A DNA stretch of 64,000 nt from Dyadobacter frigoris (GCF_005280585.1 NZ_SZVO01000003.1:248001-312000), one strand, 5' to 3'. Shown: positions 8,610-17,610, counted from the first letter of the stretch. The notes: generated by a model not told the origin, from the sequence alone. Program-made: numbers and translations.

Positions 8610-10736
8610 ATGAAAGTTTGCATTGCTGAAAAGCCAAGTGTAGCGAAAGATATTGCCGAAGTACTCGGAGCGAAGCAGCGAAAAGATGGTTATTGGGAAG
8701 GAAACGGCTACCAGGTAACCTGGACCTTCGGACATTTTTGTACTTTAAAAGAACCTCACGACTATCACGAACGCTGGAAATCATGGCGTTTGGAAGATCT
8801 CCCGATGATTCCTGCCAATTTCGGCATCAAACTTATTGACAATCCCGGCGCACTCAAACAGTTTGGCGTGATTGAATATCTGATCAAAAATTGTGAGGAA
8901 GTGATCAATTGCGGTGATGCAGGCCAGGAAGGGGAACTTATTCAACGTTGGGTTTTATTGAAAGCCAAATGCGCAGTTCCGGTAAAACGTTTATGGATCT
9001 CTTCCCTGACCGAACAAGCAATCCGGGAAGGTTTTGAAAAATTGAAAGAGAGCGACCAGTATAATAATTTGTATGCAGCAGGAAGCGCAAGAGCCATCGG
9101 CGACTGGCTGTTGGGAATGAATGCAACCCGGCTTTTTACGAAAAAATTTGGTCAGGGGAAAGTTGTTTTGTCTATTGGAAGAGTTCAAACGCCAACTTTG
9201 GCTGTTATCGTTCAGCGTCAGAAAGAGATCAATGCTTTTGTATCCGAAGAGTATTGGGAATTAAAAACGATTTACCGGGAAACGGAATTTACGGCTACCA
9301 TTGACAGGATTAAAAAACTTGAAAAGGCAGAAAAAGGGCTTATTTATTTAGGCGAACATCCTTTTGAAATTACTTCTTTTGAAAGAAAAGAAGGCAAGGA
9401 AGGAAATCCGCGGCTTTTCGACCTGACTTCTTTGCAGGTTGAGGGAAACAAAAAATATGGTTATTCGGCGGAGGATACTTTAAAACACATCCAGAATCTT
9501 TACGAGAAAAAGTTCGTCACTTATCCGAGGGTTGATACCACGTATCTGTCGGAAGATCTGCATCCGAAAATCGCCGGGATTTTACAGGATTTAAAACCTT
9601 ACGCTAATCTGACGGCGGTGCTTTTGCAACAACCAATCCCAAAATCCAAAACCGTTTTTGATGATAAAAAGGTAACGGATCACCACGCCATTATCCCCAC
9701 AGGCGTATTTCCAAACCACGTCAGCCAGGATGAAAAACGGATTTATGACCTCATTGTCAGAAGATTTATTGCCGCTTTCTATCCGGAATGTAAGGTAGCT
9801 AATACAACCGTTATGGGGAAAGTCGGGCAGGTGGAATTCAAGGCGACCGGTAAACAAATTCTCGAACCGGGCTGGCGGGAAGTGTATGCCAATGACGCCT
9901 CCGCCAGAAAAGAAGCCGCCGACGAAGAAAGGATTATGCCAGACTTTGTCGTTGGTGAAAGTGGACCGCATGAACCAAGGATCCACCATGGAAAAACTTC
10001 TCCTCCCAAAGCTTTTACAGAAGCCACTTTGCTCCGCGCAATGGAAACCGCGGGAAAGCAGGTGGAAGATGAAGAAATGAGGGAAATTCTGAAAGACAAC
10101 GGAATAGGTCGCCCATCCACACGTGCCAACATTATCGAAACCCTTTTCAAAAGAAAATATATTGAAAAGAAAAAGAAGAATTTATTCGCTACCCAAACCG
10201 GAATTGATCTAATCGATACCATTCAGAATGAACTTTTGAAAAGTGCTGAGCTAACCGGAAACTGGGAACGAAAACTGCGTTTGATTGAAAAAGGTGAATA
10301 TTCAATGGAAACTTTCAAGCAGGAATTAATCCAAATGGTAGTGGATTTGACAAAGGAAGTTTTATCCAACCGTGGCGGTATGATCAGTATCGCCCAGGAT
10401 GTTCCTGCACCGGTCGAAAAGGAAGAGAAAGTTAAAAGAGAACCTAAGCCGAAAGAACCCAAAGAAGAAGTTTCCATCGAAACATTAACTTGTCCGAAAT
10501 GCAAGGAACATTTGTTAAAAAAAGGAAAAACAGCCTATGGATGCAGCAATTTCCAGGCTTGCGGTTTTAAAATTCCTTTTGAGTTAATGAGTAAAAAATT
10601 AACCGACAGACACGTTTTTGATCTATTGAGCAAAGGCAAAACAGTAAAGATTAAGGGGCTGCTAATTCCAGGAAGTGAAACACCTATTGATGCCAAACTA
10701 ATCATGAATGGTGATTTTAATATCAGTGTTGAATAA
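8610..10736 (+). CDS. topB: DNA topoisomerase III
   Basis: A 708-residue type IA topoisomerase that relaxes or decatenates DNA by single-strand passage. The TOPRIM domain starts with KVCIAEKPSVAKDIAEVLGA and carries the acidic motif CGDAGQEGEL (Asp103, Glu107, Glu109). The strand-cleaving tyrosine is Tyr305 in FVTYPRVDTTYLS. The IGRVQTPTLA and GIGRPSTRA motifs are present. The C-terminus has one zinc-finger-like element (CPKCKEHL...CSNFQACG). The length is usual for the Bacteroidota enzyme. Many such genes ride on conjugative elements, but no transfer genes are next to this one, so it is taken as a chromosomal gene. Confidence 0.95.
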   Translation: MKVCIAEKPSVAKDIAEVLGAKQRKDGYWEGNGYQVTWTFGHFCTLKEPHDYHERWKSWRLEDLPMIPANFGIKLIDNPGALKQFGVIEYLIKNCEEVINCGDAGQEGELIQRWVLLKAKCAVPVKRLWISSLTEQAIREGFEKLKESDQYNNLYAAGSARAIGDWLLGMNATRLFTKKFGQGKVVLSIGRVQTPTLAVIVQRQKEINAFVSEEYWELKTIYRETEFTATIDRIKKLEKAEKGLIYLGEHPFEITSFERKEGKEGNPRLFDLTSLQVEGNKKYGYSAEDTLKHIQNLYEKKFVTYPRVDTTYLSEDLHPKIAGILQDLKPYANLTAVLLQQPIPKSKTVFDDKKVTDHHAIIPTGVFPNHVSQDEKRIYDLIVRRFIAAFYPECKVANTTVMGKVGQVEFKATGKQILEPGWREVYANDASARKEAADEERIMPDFVVGESGPHEPRIHHGKTSPPKAFTEATLLRAMETAGKQVEDEEMREILKDNGIGRPSTRANIIETLFKRKYIEKKKKNLFATQTGIDLIDTIQNELLKSAELTGNWERKLRLIEKGEYSMETFKQELIQMVVDLTKEVLSNRGGMISIAQDVPAPVEKEEKVKREPKPKEPKEEVSIETLTCPKCKEHLLKKGKTAYGCSNFQACGFKIPFELMSKKLTDRHVFDLLSKGKTVKIKGLLIPGSETPIDAKLIMNGDFNISVE

Positions 10737-10969
10737 TATTTTAAATTGAAATAATATTATTTTTACTTTATTGCAAATCAAGGCTATTTATTAAAAACAC
10801 TGCCTATCCACTGCTTTCACGGTTCCCTAAATTGAAATATTCTTTTGACGCTTAATAACTTATAGATACATAATTGCTTCTCAAAAAACAAAATACCTTT
10901 AACTAAATCACTGTTGCTAAACAGATTAAAACAAACTACTTTGGACGGCACACACGAATCCAAAGAACA

Positions 10970-12031
10970 GTGCACCCTTCATTCTACATATTTGTAATCC
11001 TGTTTCTTCACACTTGTACTTTGTGTATTGCACAAGTGCGACTTCAAAAAGTATTGGTGAATGGAAAGGAAATTTCATTTACCAAACAGCCTATTTCCCT
11101 GACAGCCGGAGCGCATGATATAATCCTTGAATTTGCTTCTCAAAAAAGAGATTCTGCTTCGTATTTGTATCGATTGAAAGGACTTGAAACTTCCTGGATA
11201 TCATCACAATATCCGGTGGCGAGGTATCAGGATTTGACCGGCGGCTCTTACAAATTTGAAATCAAATGCCTGATACACAAGAAACTAACTTCTTATTCCA
11301 AAATTGAAATAATAAAGAAAAAGGCCTTTTGGAATGAAATATGGTTCATTCCTGCAATTCTTCTATATGCGTTGATCGTGATTGGTGTCGGGATTTATTT
11401 ATTTCTTCTCTATGATTTCCGGCAGAAACTCAGGATGCAAAGTGTCAGAAATCAGATTGCTGCGGATTTGCATGACGAAGTCGGATCCAACCTGAACAGT
11501 ATTGCCATTTTCGTAGAGATTTTACGCAAAAATGCTCCTGCAAACATGCTGCCGATCCTTGAAAAAATCATCGAAAATTCCACAGAATCGGTAACACTGA
11601 TGCAGGATACTGTTTGGACGATCAACCCTAAAAACGATAGTATTTACAAGCTTTTCGATCGAATGAATTCCTTTGCTTCCCAGCTTCTGGCAGGCAAGGA
11701 TATCGCCTTTGATTTCACCGTCCACGCAGACCTCAAAAAAGTAAATTTTACAATGGATCAGCGAAAGAGTGTTTATCTGATCTATAAGGAAGCCATTAAC
11801 AATATTGTAAAACACGCCGAAGCTACGAAAGTCAACGTTACAATTGACTGGCAGAAAGATACCCTGAAAATACTGATTGAAGATAATGGAAAGGGTTTTG
11901 ATACGAATACCAACTACGAAGGAAACGGGTTGCATAACTTTAAAGAAAGAGCTTTGGACTCGGATATTGCCTTAATTATTGAATCAGAAAAGGAAAAAGG
12001 TACCCGGATTAAAATGTCTGTTGAGCCCTGA
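10970..12031 (+). CDS. Sensor histidine kinase with periplasmic Y_Y_Y domain
   Basis: A 353-residue kinase with a GTG start that gives a proper signal peptide (ending LCIAQ). The periplasmic part (about 22-120) is a lone three-Y beta domain (SLTAGAHDIILEFAS, SYLYRLKGLETSWI, GGSYKFEIK) without the beta-propeller found in full hybrid sensors. One membrane helix (about 122-146) leads to a HisKA_3 dimer/phosphoacceptor helix (IAADLHDEVGSNLNS, His in DLHDEVG) and an HATPase domain (IYKEAINNIVKHA, EDNGKGFD, GNGLHNFKERA). It is 107 bp upstream of a NarL-type regulator, its evident partner. The pair heads the accessory block to the right. Confidence 0.9.
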   Translation: MHPSFYIFVILFLHTCTLCIAQVRLQKVLVNGKEISFTKQPISLTAGAHDIILEFASQKRDSASYLYRLKGLETSWISSQYPVARYQDLTGGSYKFEIKCLIHKKLTSYSKIEIIKKKAFWNEIWFIPAILLYALIVIGVGIYLFLLYDFRQKLRMQSVRNQIAADLHDEVGSNLNSIAIFVEILRKNAPANMLPILEKIIENSTESVTLMQDTVWTINPKNDSIYKLFDRMNSFASQLLAGKDIAFDFTVHADLKKVNFTMDQRKSVYLIYKEAINNIVKHAEATKVNVTIDWQKDTLKILIEDNGKGFDTNTNYEGNGLHNFKERALDSDIALIIESEKEKGTRIKMSVEP

Positions 12032-12044
12032 AAAGGAGTCTGAT

Positions 12045-12062
12045 ATCCATAATATTGTTGAT
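12045..12062 (+). promoter_or_regulatory. Shared motif ATCC-N5-ATTGTTGAT, copy 1 (response regulator)
   Basis: ATCC at 12045-12048 and ATTGTTGAT at 12054-12062. The second half begins 85 bp upstream of the response regulator ATG. The same 13 bases with the same 5-base spacing occur upstream of three more genes of this block, so it is a candidate operator or activator site. Confidence 0.6.
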
Positions 12063-12138
12063 TTTTCAGGCAAAAAAAACATACGACTTTTGAAGCGTAG
12101 TAAGCGTGTACATTTAAATACCTCCCCGAGGTTTAAAT

Positions 12139-12774
12139 ATGATCCGAGTTGTGCTGTTTGAGGATAATAAAAATCTTAGAGAAAGCCTTGCGCTATATCT
12201 CTCAGGGACGGAAGGGATCTGGTTTTCAGGGGCGTTTCCAAATGCAAAAGAAGCGTGGCCGCTTATAAAGAAACATAAACCTGATGTGGTTTTGATGGAT
12301 ATCCAAATGCCTCAGCGCTCTGGTATAGAGGCAATGACCGAAATAAAGAAAAATTCACCTCAGACAAAAGTATTAATCCAAACCGTATTTGAAGACGATG
12401 ATAAAATTTTTCAATCCATTTGTTCCGGTGCTTCGGGATACCTGATCAAAAGTCCTGATCCCGAAATTTATGTTCAGGCAATCCGTGAAGTTTATTCCGG
12501 AGGCTCACATTTAAGTCCGTCCATAGCACGCCGGGTACTGGAAATGTTTCAGCACCAGTTTGTTAAAAGTGAACACACCTACGTAGAACTTACCCAGCGC
12601 GAAAAAGAAATTTTGAGCTGTATGGTAAAAGGCCTGAGCTATAAAATGATCGCAGATACCTGCGGCATTGCATTCAGCACGGTAGCAACACACGTAAATC
12701 ACATTTATGAAAAACTACATGTTAACTCCGCGCCGGAAGCTGTTGTGAAGGCGTTGGAGTGGCGGTTGGTTTGA
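12139..12774 (+). CDS. NarL/FixJ-family response regulator
   Basis: A 211-residue regulator. The receiver domain (about 1-120) has the acidic pair E8-D9 (LFEDN), phosphoacceptor Asp54 in VVLMDIQMPQRSG, a switch Thr in IQTVFED, and Lys in YLIKSPDP. The LuxR-type HTH (about 148-208) is ELTQREKEILSCMVKGLSYK, then IAFSTVATHVNHIYEKLHV. It is the partner of the Y_Y_Y histidine kinase just upstream. Its own leader contains the ATCC-N5-ATTGTTGAT motif, so self-regulation through that site is plausible. The protease gene starts 21 bp after its stop and is probably co-transcribed. Confidence 0.93.
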   Translation: MIRVVLFEDNKNLRESLALYLSGTEGIWFSGAFPNAKEAWPLIKKHKPDVVLMDIQMPQRSGIEAMTEIKKNSPQTKVLIQTVFEDDDKIFQSICSGASGYLIKSPDPEIYVQAIREVYSGGSHLSPSIARRVLEMFQHQFVKSEHTYVELTQREKEILSCMVKGLSYKMIADTCGIAFSTVATHVNHIYEKLHVNSAPEAVVKALEWRLV

Positions 12775-12795
12775 ACAATTTAAAACATTAAAAGC

Positions 12796-14073
12796 ATGGG
12801 TAATTCTCCTGATATTCTCAATGTTCAGCAGATTCACACTACAATTTGTTGGGCAGCCTGTATTGAAATGATCGCCAGATGGATCACTCCTGAGGAGGCA
12901 AAAAACATATCTTTAAATAATACCGTCCCATTACAGAAGGAAATCTTAAAATCCTTCTACGAAATAAGGCCTCGCGCGATTGGAGAAGCCCCAATAAACG
13001 CTTCTGAATTAAGCATGCTTGCAAATTTTTGTATTACCAAAGACAACTATCCTCGTATTCCTGACAATCTTCCATACTTTACCATAATATTTAATAATTT
13101 GTTCAAGATTTCTTGTTATGAAATCACGCTTGATGGATTGCCACAATTTCAGTTTATTAAAAAAAAAATTGCTTCCAAAAATTCATTTATCCTGCGCCTA
13201 AGATATCCGGGCCTTTTAGGCAACGTACCTCATGCAGTAGTTGCTACCAAAACTGAATCACGCTATAATTTAAACCTGCTGAAAGTAAATGATCCGTTTG
13301 CTTCTTTTCAATCTAAAAATATTTGTGCGTTTTCTGAAGATACAAGTGGTTTGCGTAAAGGAGTAACGGCTTATCTAAACTATGCTGAATTAAGTTACAT
13401 GAATTCAGCAAACTTTCTTCGGGGCTTCGTAAATTCGGTAAGTATTGTTTTCAACTTCGTTAAAGCACCATTAACTATTGATAGTCCCGCTACAATCCCC
13501 CTGGAAACATCTCAACCCGTTGGTTATAAATCCATTGACGAGATCGTATCCCTGGTTAAAAATCTGTTTAAAAATGGAGTTGTGTATAAGGATCAATATA
13601 CGGTTCAAAGAAAAAAATTCACCCGGCAAGTTATTCAGACTTTTTTTCCATCTCTCCAGGACTTTCTAGCCAAGAGATTAGGTGACGAAATAGCGTTGAT
13701 CCCAATACTTTATGGAGGTGAACAGCAATTTGATACGCTCATTTCCTTCGAAAACCATGCTCAAAACCCGTACCATTTTATAGGAATACGGGAAAGTTAC
13801 TTTCCTACGCTGCGGCAAATAAAAGCTGATCAACTAAAAGGAGCTGACCTCAGGCTACAGGACTTTCAGGTAGATCATTCTGAGCCAAATTATTTTTTAT
13901 TGCATTTACAACAAGTGGATTTCCGCTTTATGGTATTAAAAAATAGCCCTGAACTGTACATTTCTTTAACTCATTTTCCTGACGTTGGATTAAAATATCT
14001 GTCAGTATATTCTTATGATGAGATAAGAACCATACTTTTTAAATATTTCCCTCTCACTACGGATTCAAATTGA
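12796..14073 (+). CDS. Papain-like cysteine protease (C70/C39-like) with unknown C-terminal half
   Basis: A 425-residue protein. The N-terminal half has papain-like peptidase motifs: Gln12 and Cys18 in QIHTTICWAACIEMIARW, His146 in NVPHAVVATKT, and Asn165/Asp166 in LLKVNDPF, in the order oxyanion Gln, Cys, His, Asn/Asp. The CWAA pattern is typical of AvrRpt2 (C70)-like proteases; C39-like is the alternative. No signal peptide or membrane helix is seen, so it may be cytosolic or exported by another route. The C-terminal 200 residues match nothing I know. It starts 21 bp after the response regulator and is followed by two unknown genes. Protease activity is inferred from motifs only. Confidence 0.7.
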   Translation: MGNSPDILNVQQIHTTICWAACIEMIARWITPEEAKNISLNNTVPLQKEILKSFYEIRPRAIGEAPINASELSMLANFCITKDNYPRIPDNLPYFTIIFNNLFKISCYEITLDGLPQFQFIKKKIASKNSFILRLRYPGLLGNVPHAVVATKTESRYNLNLLKVNDPFASFQSKNICAFSEDTSGLRKGVTAYLNYAELSYMNSANFLRGFVNSVSIVFNFVKAPLTIDSPATIPLETSQPVGYKSIDEIVSLVKNLFKNGVVYKDQYTVQRKKFTRQVIQTFFPSLQDFLAKRLGDEIALIPILYGGEQQFDTLISFENHAQNPYHFIGIRESYFPTLRQIKADQLKGADLRLQDFQVDHSEPNYFLLHLQQVDFRFMVLKNSPELYISLTHFPDVGLKYLSVYSYDEIRTILFKYFPLTTDSN

Positions 14074-14103
14074 CCATCTTAAAAATAACTAACCTTTAAT
14101 CTT

Positions 14104-14499
14104 ATGGCTGACAACACGCATTCCAAGAGGATATTGAGTTCATTGGACTTTCCCAAAGATGACAACATTCGATATCCTGCCAATCGCATACTGGTAAAAA
14201 AAACCAGGGTTTTCATTTTTAATAAACTTAATTCAGATCCTGTTGCAGACGGGATCCTAATAAGTATTGTAAAAACGACAAATGGTTCTTTTACTGTCAG
14301 AATTTCAAAGTATAAAAAGGGTCCGAAAATCAAAAAAGGTTTTGTGCTGCTAAGAGATATTCTGGAGCAAAAACTTTTATCGGGAGATTTTGATCTCTTA
14401 TTGATAAATATCTGTCCCGGCCCACCACCCTACCTCTTGATTCTTGGCGGAAGTGATGGCGTAGGGGACGAAGGAATAAAAGTAAAGATACCGACATGA
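14104..14499 (+). CDS. Unknown 131-residue protein in the protease operon
   Basis: I do not recognise this protein. It has no signal peptide and no membrane helix. It is rich in Lys, Ile and Val (ILVKKTRVFIFNKL, FTVRISKYKKGPKIKKGFVL) and ends in a Gly/Pro-rich segment (NICPGPPPYLLILGGSDGVG). It lies 30 bp after the protease gene and overlaps the next membrane protein gene by 4 bp (ATGA), which supports translation and shared expression. A substrate or inhibitor of the protease is one possibility, offered only from position. Confidence 0.6.
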   Translation: MADNTHSKRILSSLDFPKDDNIRYPANRILVKKTRVFIFNKLNSDPVADGILISIVKTTNGSFTVRISKYKKGPKIKKGFVLLRDILEQKLLSGDFDLLLINICPGPPPYLLILGGSDGVGDEGIKVKIPT

Positions 14500-15221
14500 C
14501 AGAGTCTGATTTTGGACATACGATAATAAAATTTGGCTACATACTTTTAGCCGCACGAGGAGTGATCTTATTCGCTTTCCTCGTGCGGTGTTCTGGCAAA
14601 CCGGTTTCCAGATTATTAAAACCATTATTTTACTGGTCTATTTTTGCCTTTGTGATAGCACTTATCGAAGTATCTTTCATCAGCCTTGTTAATTCATTTC
14701 CAGACTTTTTCGTCCCCTATCTTGACAGATTTGATATACACGACACATTTTTCACTTCACCATTTTATTACTTAAACGAGATTTTATTTTTAGGTATATT
14801 TTTTAGTCAAATTTACGGTGAAAGAGCTGGAAAAATTATACTGATTACCTCCATTTCTCTCTTTGCTCTGGAAATTCTCAACAGCCTCTTTTGGGAAGGC
14901 TATAAGGACGCACAAAAAATCGGTTCATTTTCTGATAGTGTTTTTATCATCATTCTTTCTTTACTATTTTTTCAACGACACTTCATCAGCAAAATAAAAA
15001 ACCCTTTGAGTAACGATGCACTTAACCTTGTCGTCTGGGGATTCTTTTCAATAAGTACATTTTCAATTCTAATTCTATTTTTCTCGGATCGGTTATTTGA
15101 TGATTTCCCTACGCTGTTTTATCAAATCAGCATAGGCCGTATGATTATTGAAACAATGGGATTAATGCTAATTGCATATGGCGTGAGTATTTTTAAATCT
15201 TCATCGAAAATTAATCCCTAA
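14496..15221 (+). CDS. Unknown polytopic membrane protein
   Basis: A 241-residue protein with about seven hydrophobic segments, among them YILLAARGVILFAFLV, LFYWSIFAFVIALIEVSFI, IILITSISLFALEILNSL, VFIIILSLLFF, LVVWGFFSISTFSILILFF and MIIETMGLMLIAYGVSIF. The layout resembles the membrane modules of Cytophagales sensor proteins, but no kinase or output domain follows. Its start overlaps the stop of the preceding gene by 4 bp, so translation is probably coupled. No function is assigned. Confidence 0.7.
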   Translation: MTESDFGHTIIKFGYILLAARGVILFAFLVRCSGKPVSRLLKPLFYWSIFAFVIALIEVSFISLVNSFPDFFVPYLDRFDIHDTFFTSPFYYLNEILFLGIFFSQIYGERAGKIILITSISLFALEILNSLFWEGYKDAQKIGSFSDSVFIIILSLLFFQRHFISKIKNPLSNDALNLVVWGFFSISTFSILILFFSDRLFDDFPTLFYQISIGRMIIETMGLMLIAYGVSIFKSSSKINP

Positions 15222-15287
15222 ATCTTTATTCTCACGGATTTATGGGTTAATAATTATCACAAAAACCCTCAATTACTCCTATCTTCC

Positions 15288-15305
15288 ATCCCCAAAATTG
15301 TTGAT
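15288..15305 (+). promoter_or_regulatory. Shared motif ATCC-N5-ATTGTTGAT, copy 2 (PQQ lipoprotein)
   Basis: ATCC at 15288-15291 and ATTGTTGAT at 15297-15305, 169 bp upstream of the ATG at 15466. The region aligns without gaps to copy 3 over a further 30 or more bases, including the shared CTTCTTCCGAAATT block (15320-15333), so copies 2 and 3 look like related promoter regions. Confidence 0.6.
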
Positions 15306-15465
15306 TTCCCCTTCTAAAACTTCTTCCGAAATTTGATCTGTCAATCAACAGATTCTTTAAATCACATAATTTAACCTCCGACGAAATCCGTATTTCCGAC
15401 GGCCAGAATTCCCATGTCTCCTCAATTTCCTTTCTAATTTTCTACACTTCCAAAATCTCAAAACA

Positions 15466-16887
15466 ATGAAAACGAAAATCAAAATTTTTCATGCTTTGAT
15501 AGCATTATTAATGCTATCCTCGCTCGTTTCTTGTAACAATGATGATCCCGATCCGGCGACCAAAAATTCTTCAAAAGCAATCATTTCTTTTAGTACGAAT
15601 TCTTTAAATCCAGCCATAGCAGCGATTATTGACGAGTCTGCCAAAACGATAAAAGCGGATCTTCCGTCGGGTACCGACCTTACTAAACTTGCACCAGTAA
15701 TTACTGTTTCGGATAAAGCAACGATTGCACCTGCATCAGGCGTTGTTCAGGATTTTACCAAACCTGTTGTTTATACAGTAACCTCCGAAGACGGAAACAC
15801 ACAGGCCTATACTGTTACACTTAAAATCGCAGATAACGGAACTGTCTATATAGGAAACCTTGATGGAATCTTCTATGCTCTTGATGCCTTGACGGGTGCT
15901 AAAAAGTGGGAATTTAAAACAGGAGATGCGATCCAAAGTACGCCAACGGTCGTTGACGGCATCGTATATTTCGCAAGCTGGGATAAAAAAATTTATGCGC
16001 TGGACGCTGCCACGGGAACTAAAAAATGGGACTCAGCGCCCGGTCTATTACAGCCGTTTGCAGCACCCGCCATAGAAAAAGGTTTGTTATACTATGGATG
16101 CGAACATTATCTCTTCGCTCTTGATATAGCCACCGGGGTAGTCAAATGGAAATTTCAGGACGATGAAGTATATAGCTGGCAAGCATCACCTACTGTTGTC
16201 GACGGGATTGTATACGCCAGTATCCGTGGAGGCGGTAGTAAAGTTGGTATCTATGGACTTGATGCTCTAACAGGTGATCCAAAGTGGAAAGCTGCTACCA
16301 CTTTTATTACGGAATCTTCACCAGCGATCTCAAATGGTCAATTATATGTTGGGTCAGAATATCATGGTTTTAGTGCATTTGATATAAAAACGGGTGCAGT
16401 AAACTGGGAGTTTCCCGACGCCAGTCTTGTCAACTCTTCTCCAACTATCTCAAATGGCCTTGTCTATTTTGGCAGCGGATTATTTGGAACTGGGACCAAA
16501 AAAATTCTTGCCCTTAATGCAGGAACTGGTACTAAAAAATGGGAGTATCCAACAGACGAAGGCACGGTGTACTACTCATCTCCACTCGTTTCAAACGGGA
16601 TCGTTTACATTGGCGGCAAGTCAAAACTTTATGCACTGGACGCCGCCTCCGGAGAAAAAAAGTGGATCATTGAGCCTGAACAAAATACCCTGATTTATTC
16701 AGGCGTGGTCGTAGCGAATGCATTGGTCTATATCGGTATTGGCAAAAAAGTTTATGCCTTTGACGCATCAACCGGAACAAAAAAATGGGAATTCCTGACT
16801 TCCCGAACCATTGACCAATCTTCTCCTTGCGTGACAGACAAGAACGGCAAAGTTTTTCATGCAGGAATTAGCGGAATGGTGCAGTAG
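15466..16887 (+). CDS. PQQ-like beta-propeller lipoprotein
   Basis: A 473-residue lipoprotein (lipobox LVSC, about residue 23). Residues about 35-120 form a DUF5018-like beta domain (KTIKADLPSGTDLTKLAPVI, AYTVTL). The rest is an eight-bladed-type propeller of PQQ-like repeats with the recurring phrase YALDAATGTKKW. No PQQ-binding catalytic residues of the dehydrogenases are evident, so it is more likely a binding or scaffold protein at the cell surface. It carries the shared upstream motif and so is linked to the kinase/regulator pair. It may present a ligand-binding propeller for this block (inference). Confidence 0.88.
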   Translation: MKTKIKIFHALIALLMLSSLVSCNNDDPDPATKNSSKAIISFSTNSLNPAIAAIIDESAKTIKADLPSGTDLTKLAPVITVSDKATIAPASGVVQDFTKPVVYTVTSEDGNTQAYTVTLKIADNGTVYIGNLDGIFYALDALTGAKKWEFKTGDAIQSTPTVVDGIVYFASWDKKIYALDAATGTKKWDSAPGLLQPFAAPAIEKGLLYYGCEHYLFALDIATGVVKWKFQDDEVYSWQASPTVVDGIVYASIRGGGSKVGIYGLDALTGDPKWKAATTFITESSPAISNGQLYVGSEYHGFSAFDIKTGAVNWEFPDASLVNSSPTISNGLVYFGSGLFGTGTKKILALNAGTGTKKWEYPTDEGTVYYSSPLVSNGIVYIGGKSKLYALDAASGEKKWIIEPEQNTLIYSGVVVANALVYIGIGKKVYAFDASTGTKKWEFLTSRTIDQSSPCVTDKNGKVFHAGISGMVQ

Positions 16888-16890
16888 TTC

Positions 16891-16908
16891 ATCCACATAA
16901 TTGTTGAT
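16891..16908 (+). promoter_or_regulatory. Shared motif ATCC-N5-ATTGTTGAT, copy 3 (99-residue protein)
   Basis: ATCC at 16891-16894 and ATTGTTGAT at 16900-16908. The second half begins exactly 94 bp before the ATG at 16994, the same distance as in copy 4. Copies 3 and 4 are identical over 18 bases. Confidence 0.6.
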
Positions 16909-16993
16909 TTCTCCTTTCCCATCTTCTTCCGAAATTCGATCTATCGAATCATAACATACTAACAATCAATACATTTTATTTAATCCTATCATC

Positions 16994-17293
16994 ATGTCAA
17001 CAAAAATCAACCTTGGACGGGCGCATCTGCTGTGCAGTGATGTAGTTCCTATGAATGATCGCATAGATCATGTACGTGAAGTTCAATTCAGGCTTCCGAA
17101 ATTCAAAAAACCACCTACGGTTTCAGCCACTATTTATAGTATTGACAGTCCTGGAAACGTAATCGTAATTTGGAGTATTGAAAAAGATATCAGCGGAACC
17201 GAGACAATCATTACTATCTCGGCTACAAGTCCGGATGGAGTTGCCAATCCGTTTAAATATTTCTGCGACTATGTTGTCATTGGGGAGATATAA
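16994..17293 (+). CDS. Small H-type-lectin-like protein (tentative)
   Basis: A 99-residue protein without signal peptide. The pattern VREVQFRLPKFKKPPTV, then SIDSPGNVIVIWSIEKDI, and DYVVIGEI at the end resembles the H-type lectin fold (a six-stranded beta sandwich that binds carbohydrate), whose members share the FxxPPxV start and a closing W/V-x-IG strand. This match is from memory and is weak. It has its own upstream copy of the shared motif and sits just before the 1175-residue gene. If it is a lectin, it could be the targeting part of the block. Confidence 0.6.
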   Translation: MSTKINLGRAHLLCSDVVPMNDRIDHVREVQFRLPKFKKPPTVSATIYSIDSPGNVIVIWSIEKDISGTETIITISATSPDGVANPFKYFCDYVVIGEI

Positions 17294-17372
17294 TCAGAAC
17301 AAACGCCTGGTATCGACAGCTAAATCCTCCTTTTTCTCTTTCAGAAATTTGCAATGATTCATACGCCGAAAT

Positions 17373-17408
17373 ATCGGGTTTTCAGTACATCCGACCTGAA
17401 AACCCGAT
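17373..17408. terminator. Perfect 13-bp hairpin between the lectin-like and giant genes
   Basis: ATCGGGTTTTCAG (17373-17385) pairs perfectly with CTGAAAACCCGAT (17396-17408) across a 10-nt loop. No T-run follows on either strand, so it may be a non-classical terminator, an RNA-stability stem or a protein site. The rest of the gap 17294-17610 holds copy 4 of the shared motif and no gene. Confidence 0.5.
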
Positions 17409-17507
17409 CAATATGAATTCCTGGCTTCCTGCACCATGGGCATATATTTTCCCCGCATGACCGACAAAAACGCTAAGGCTTCCAATTTCGAAATGCGGCG
17501 GTTATGC

Positions 17508-17525
17508 ATCCACATAATTGTTGAT
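17508..17525 (+). promoter_or_regulatory. Shared motif ATCC-N5-ATTGTTGAT, copy 4 (giant protein)
   Basis: ATCC at 17508-17511 and ATTGTTGAT at 17517-17525, beginning 94 bp upstream of the chosen ATG at 17611. Identity with copy 3 ends just after the motif. Confidence 0.6.
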
Positions 17526-17610
17526 AATTACCCTGTCCCGGAGAATTTCACTTTTTCCATACTACGCAAATTGCATTAATTACCAATTCCATTTTCTTAA
17601 AAATACGACT

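Noticed and set aside
8610..10736. topB as a sign of a conjugative element
   Set aside because: No transfer, relaxase or integrase genes are nearby; flanks are ordinary chromosomal genes.
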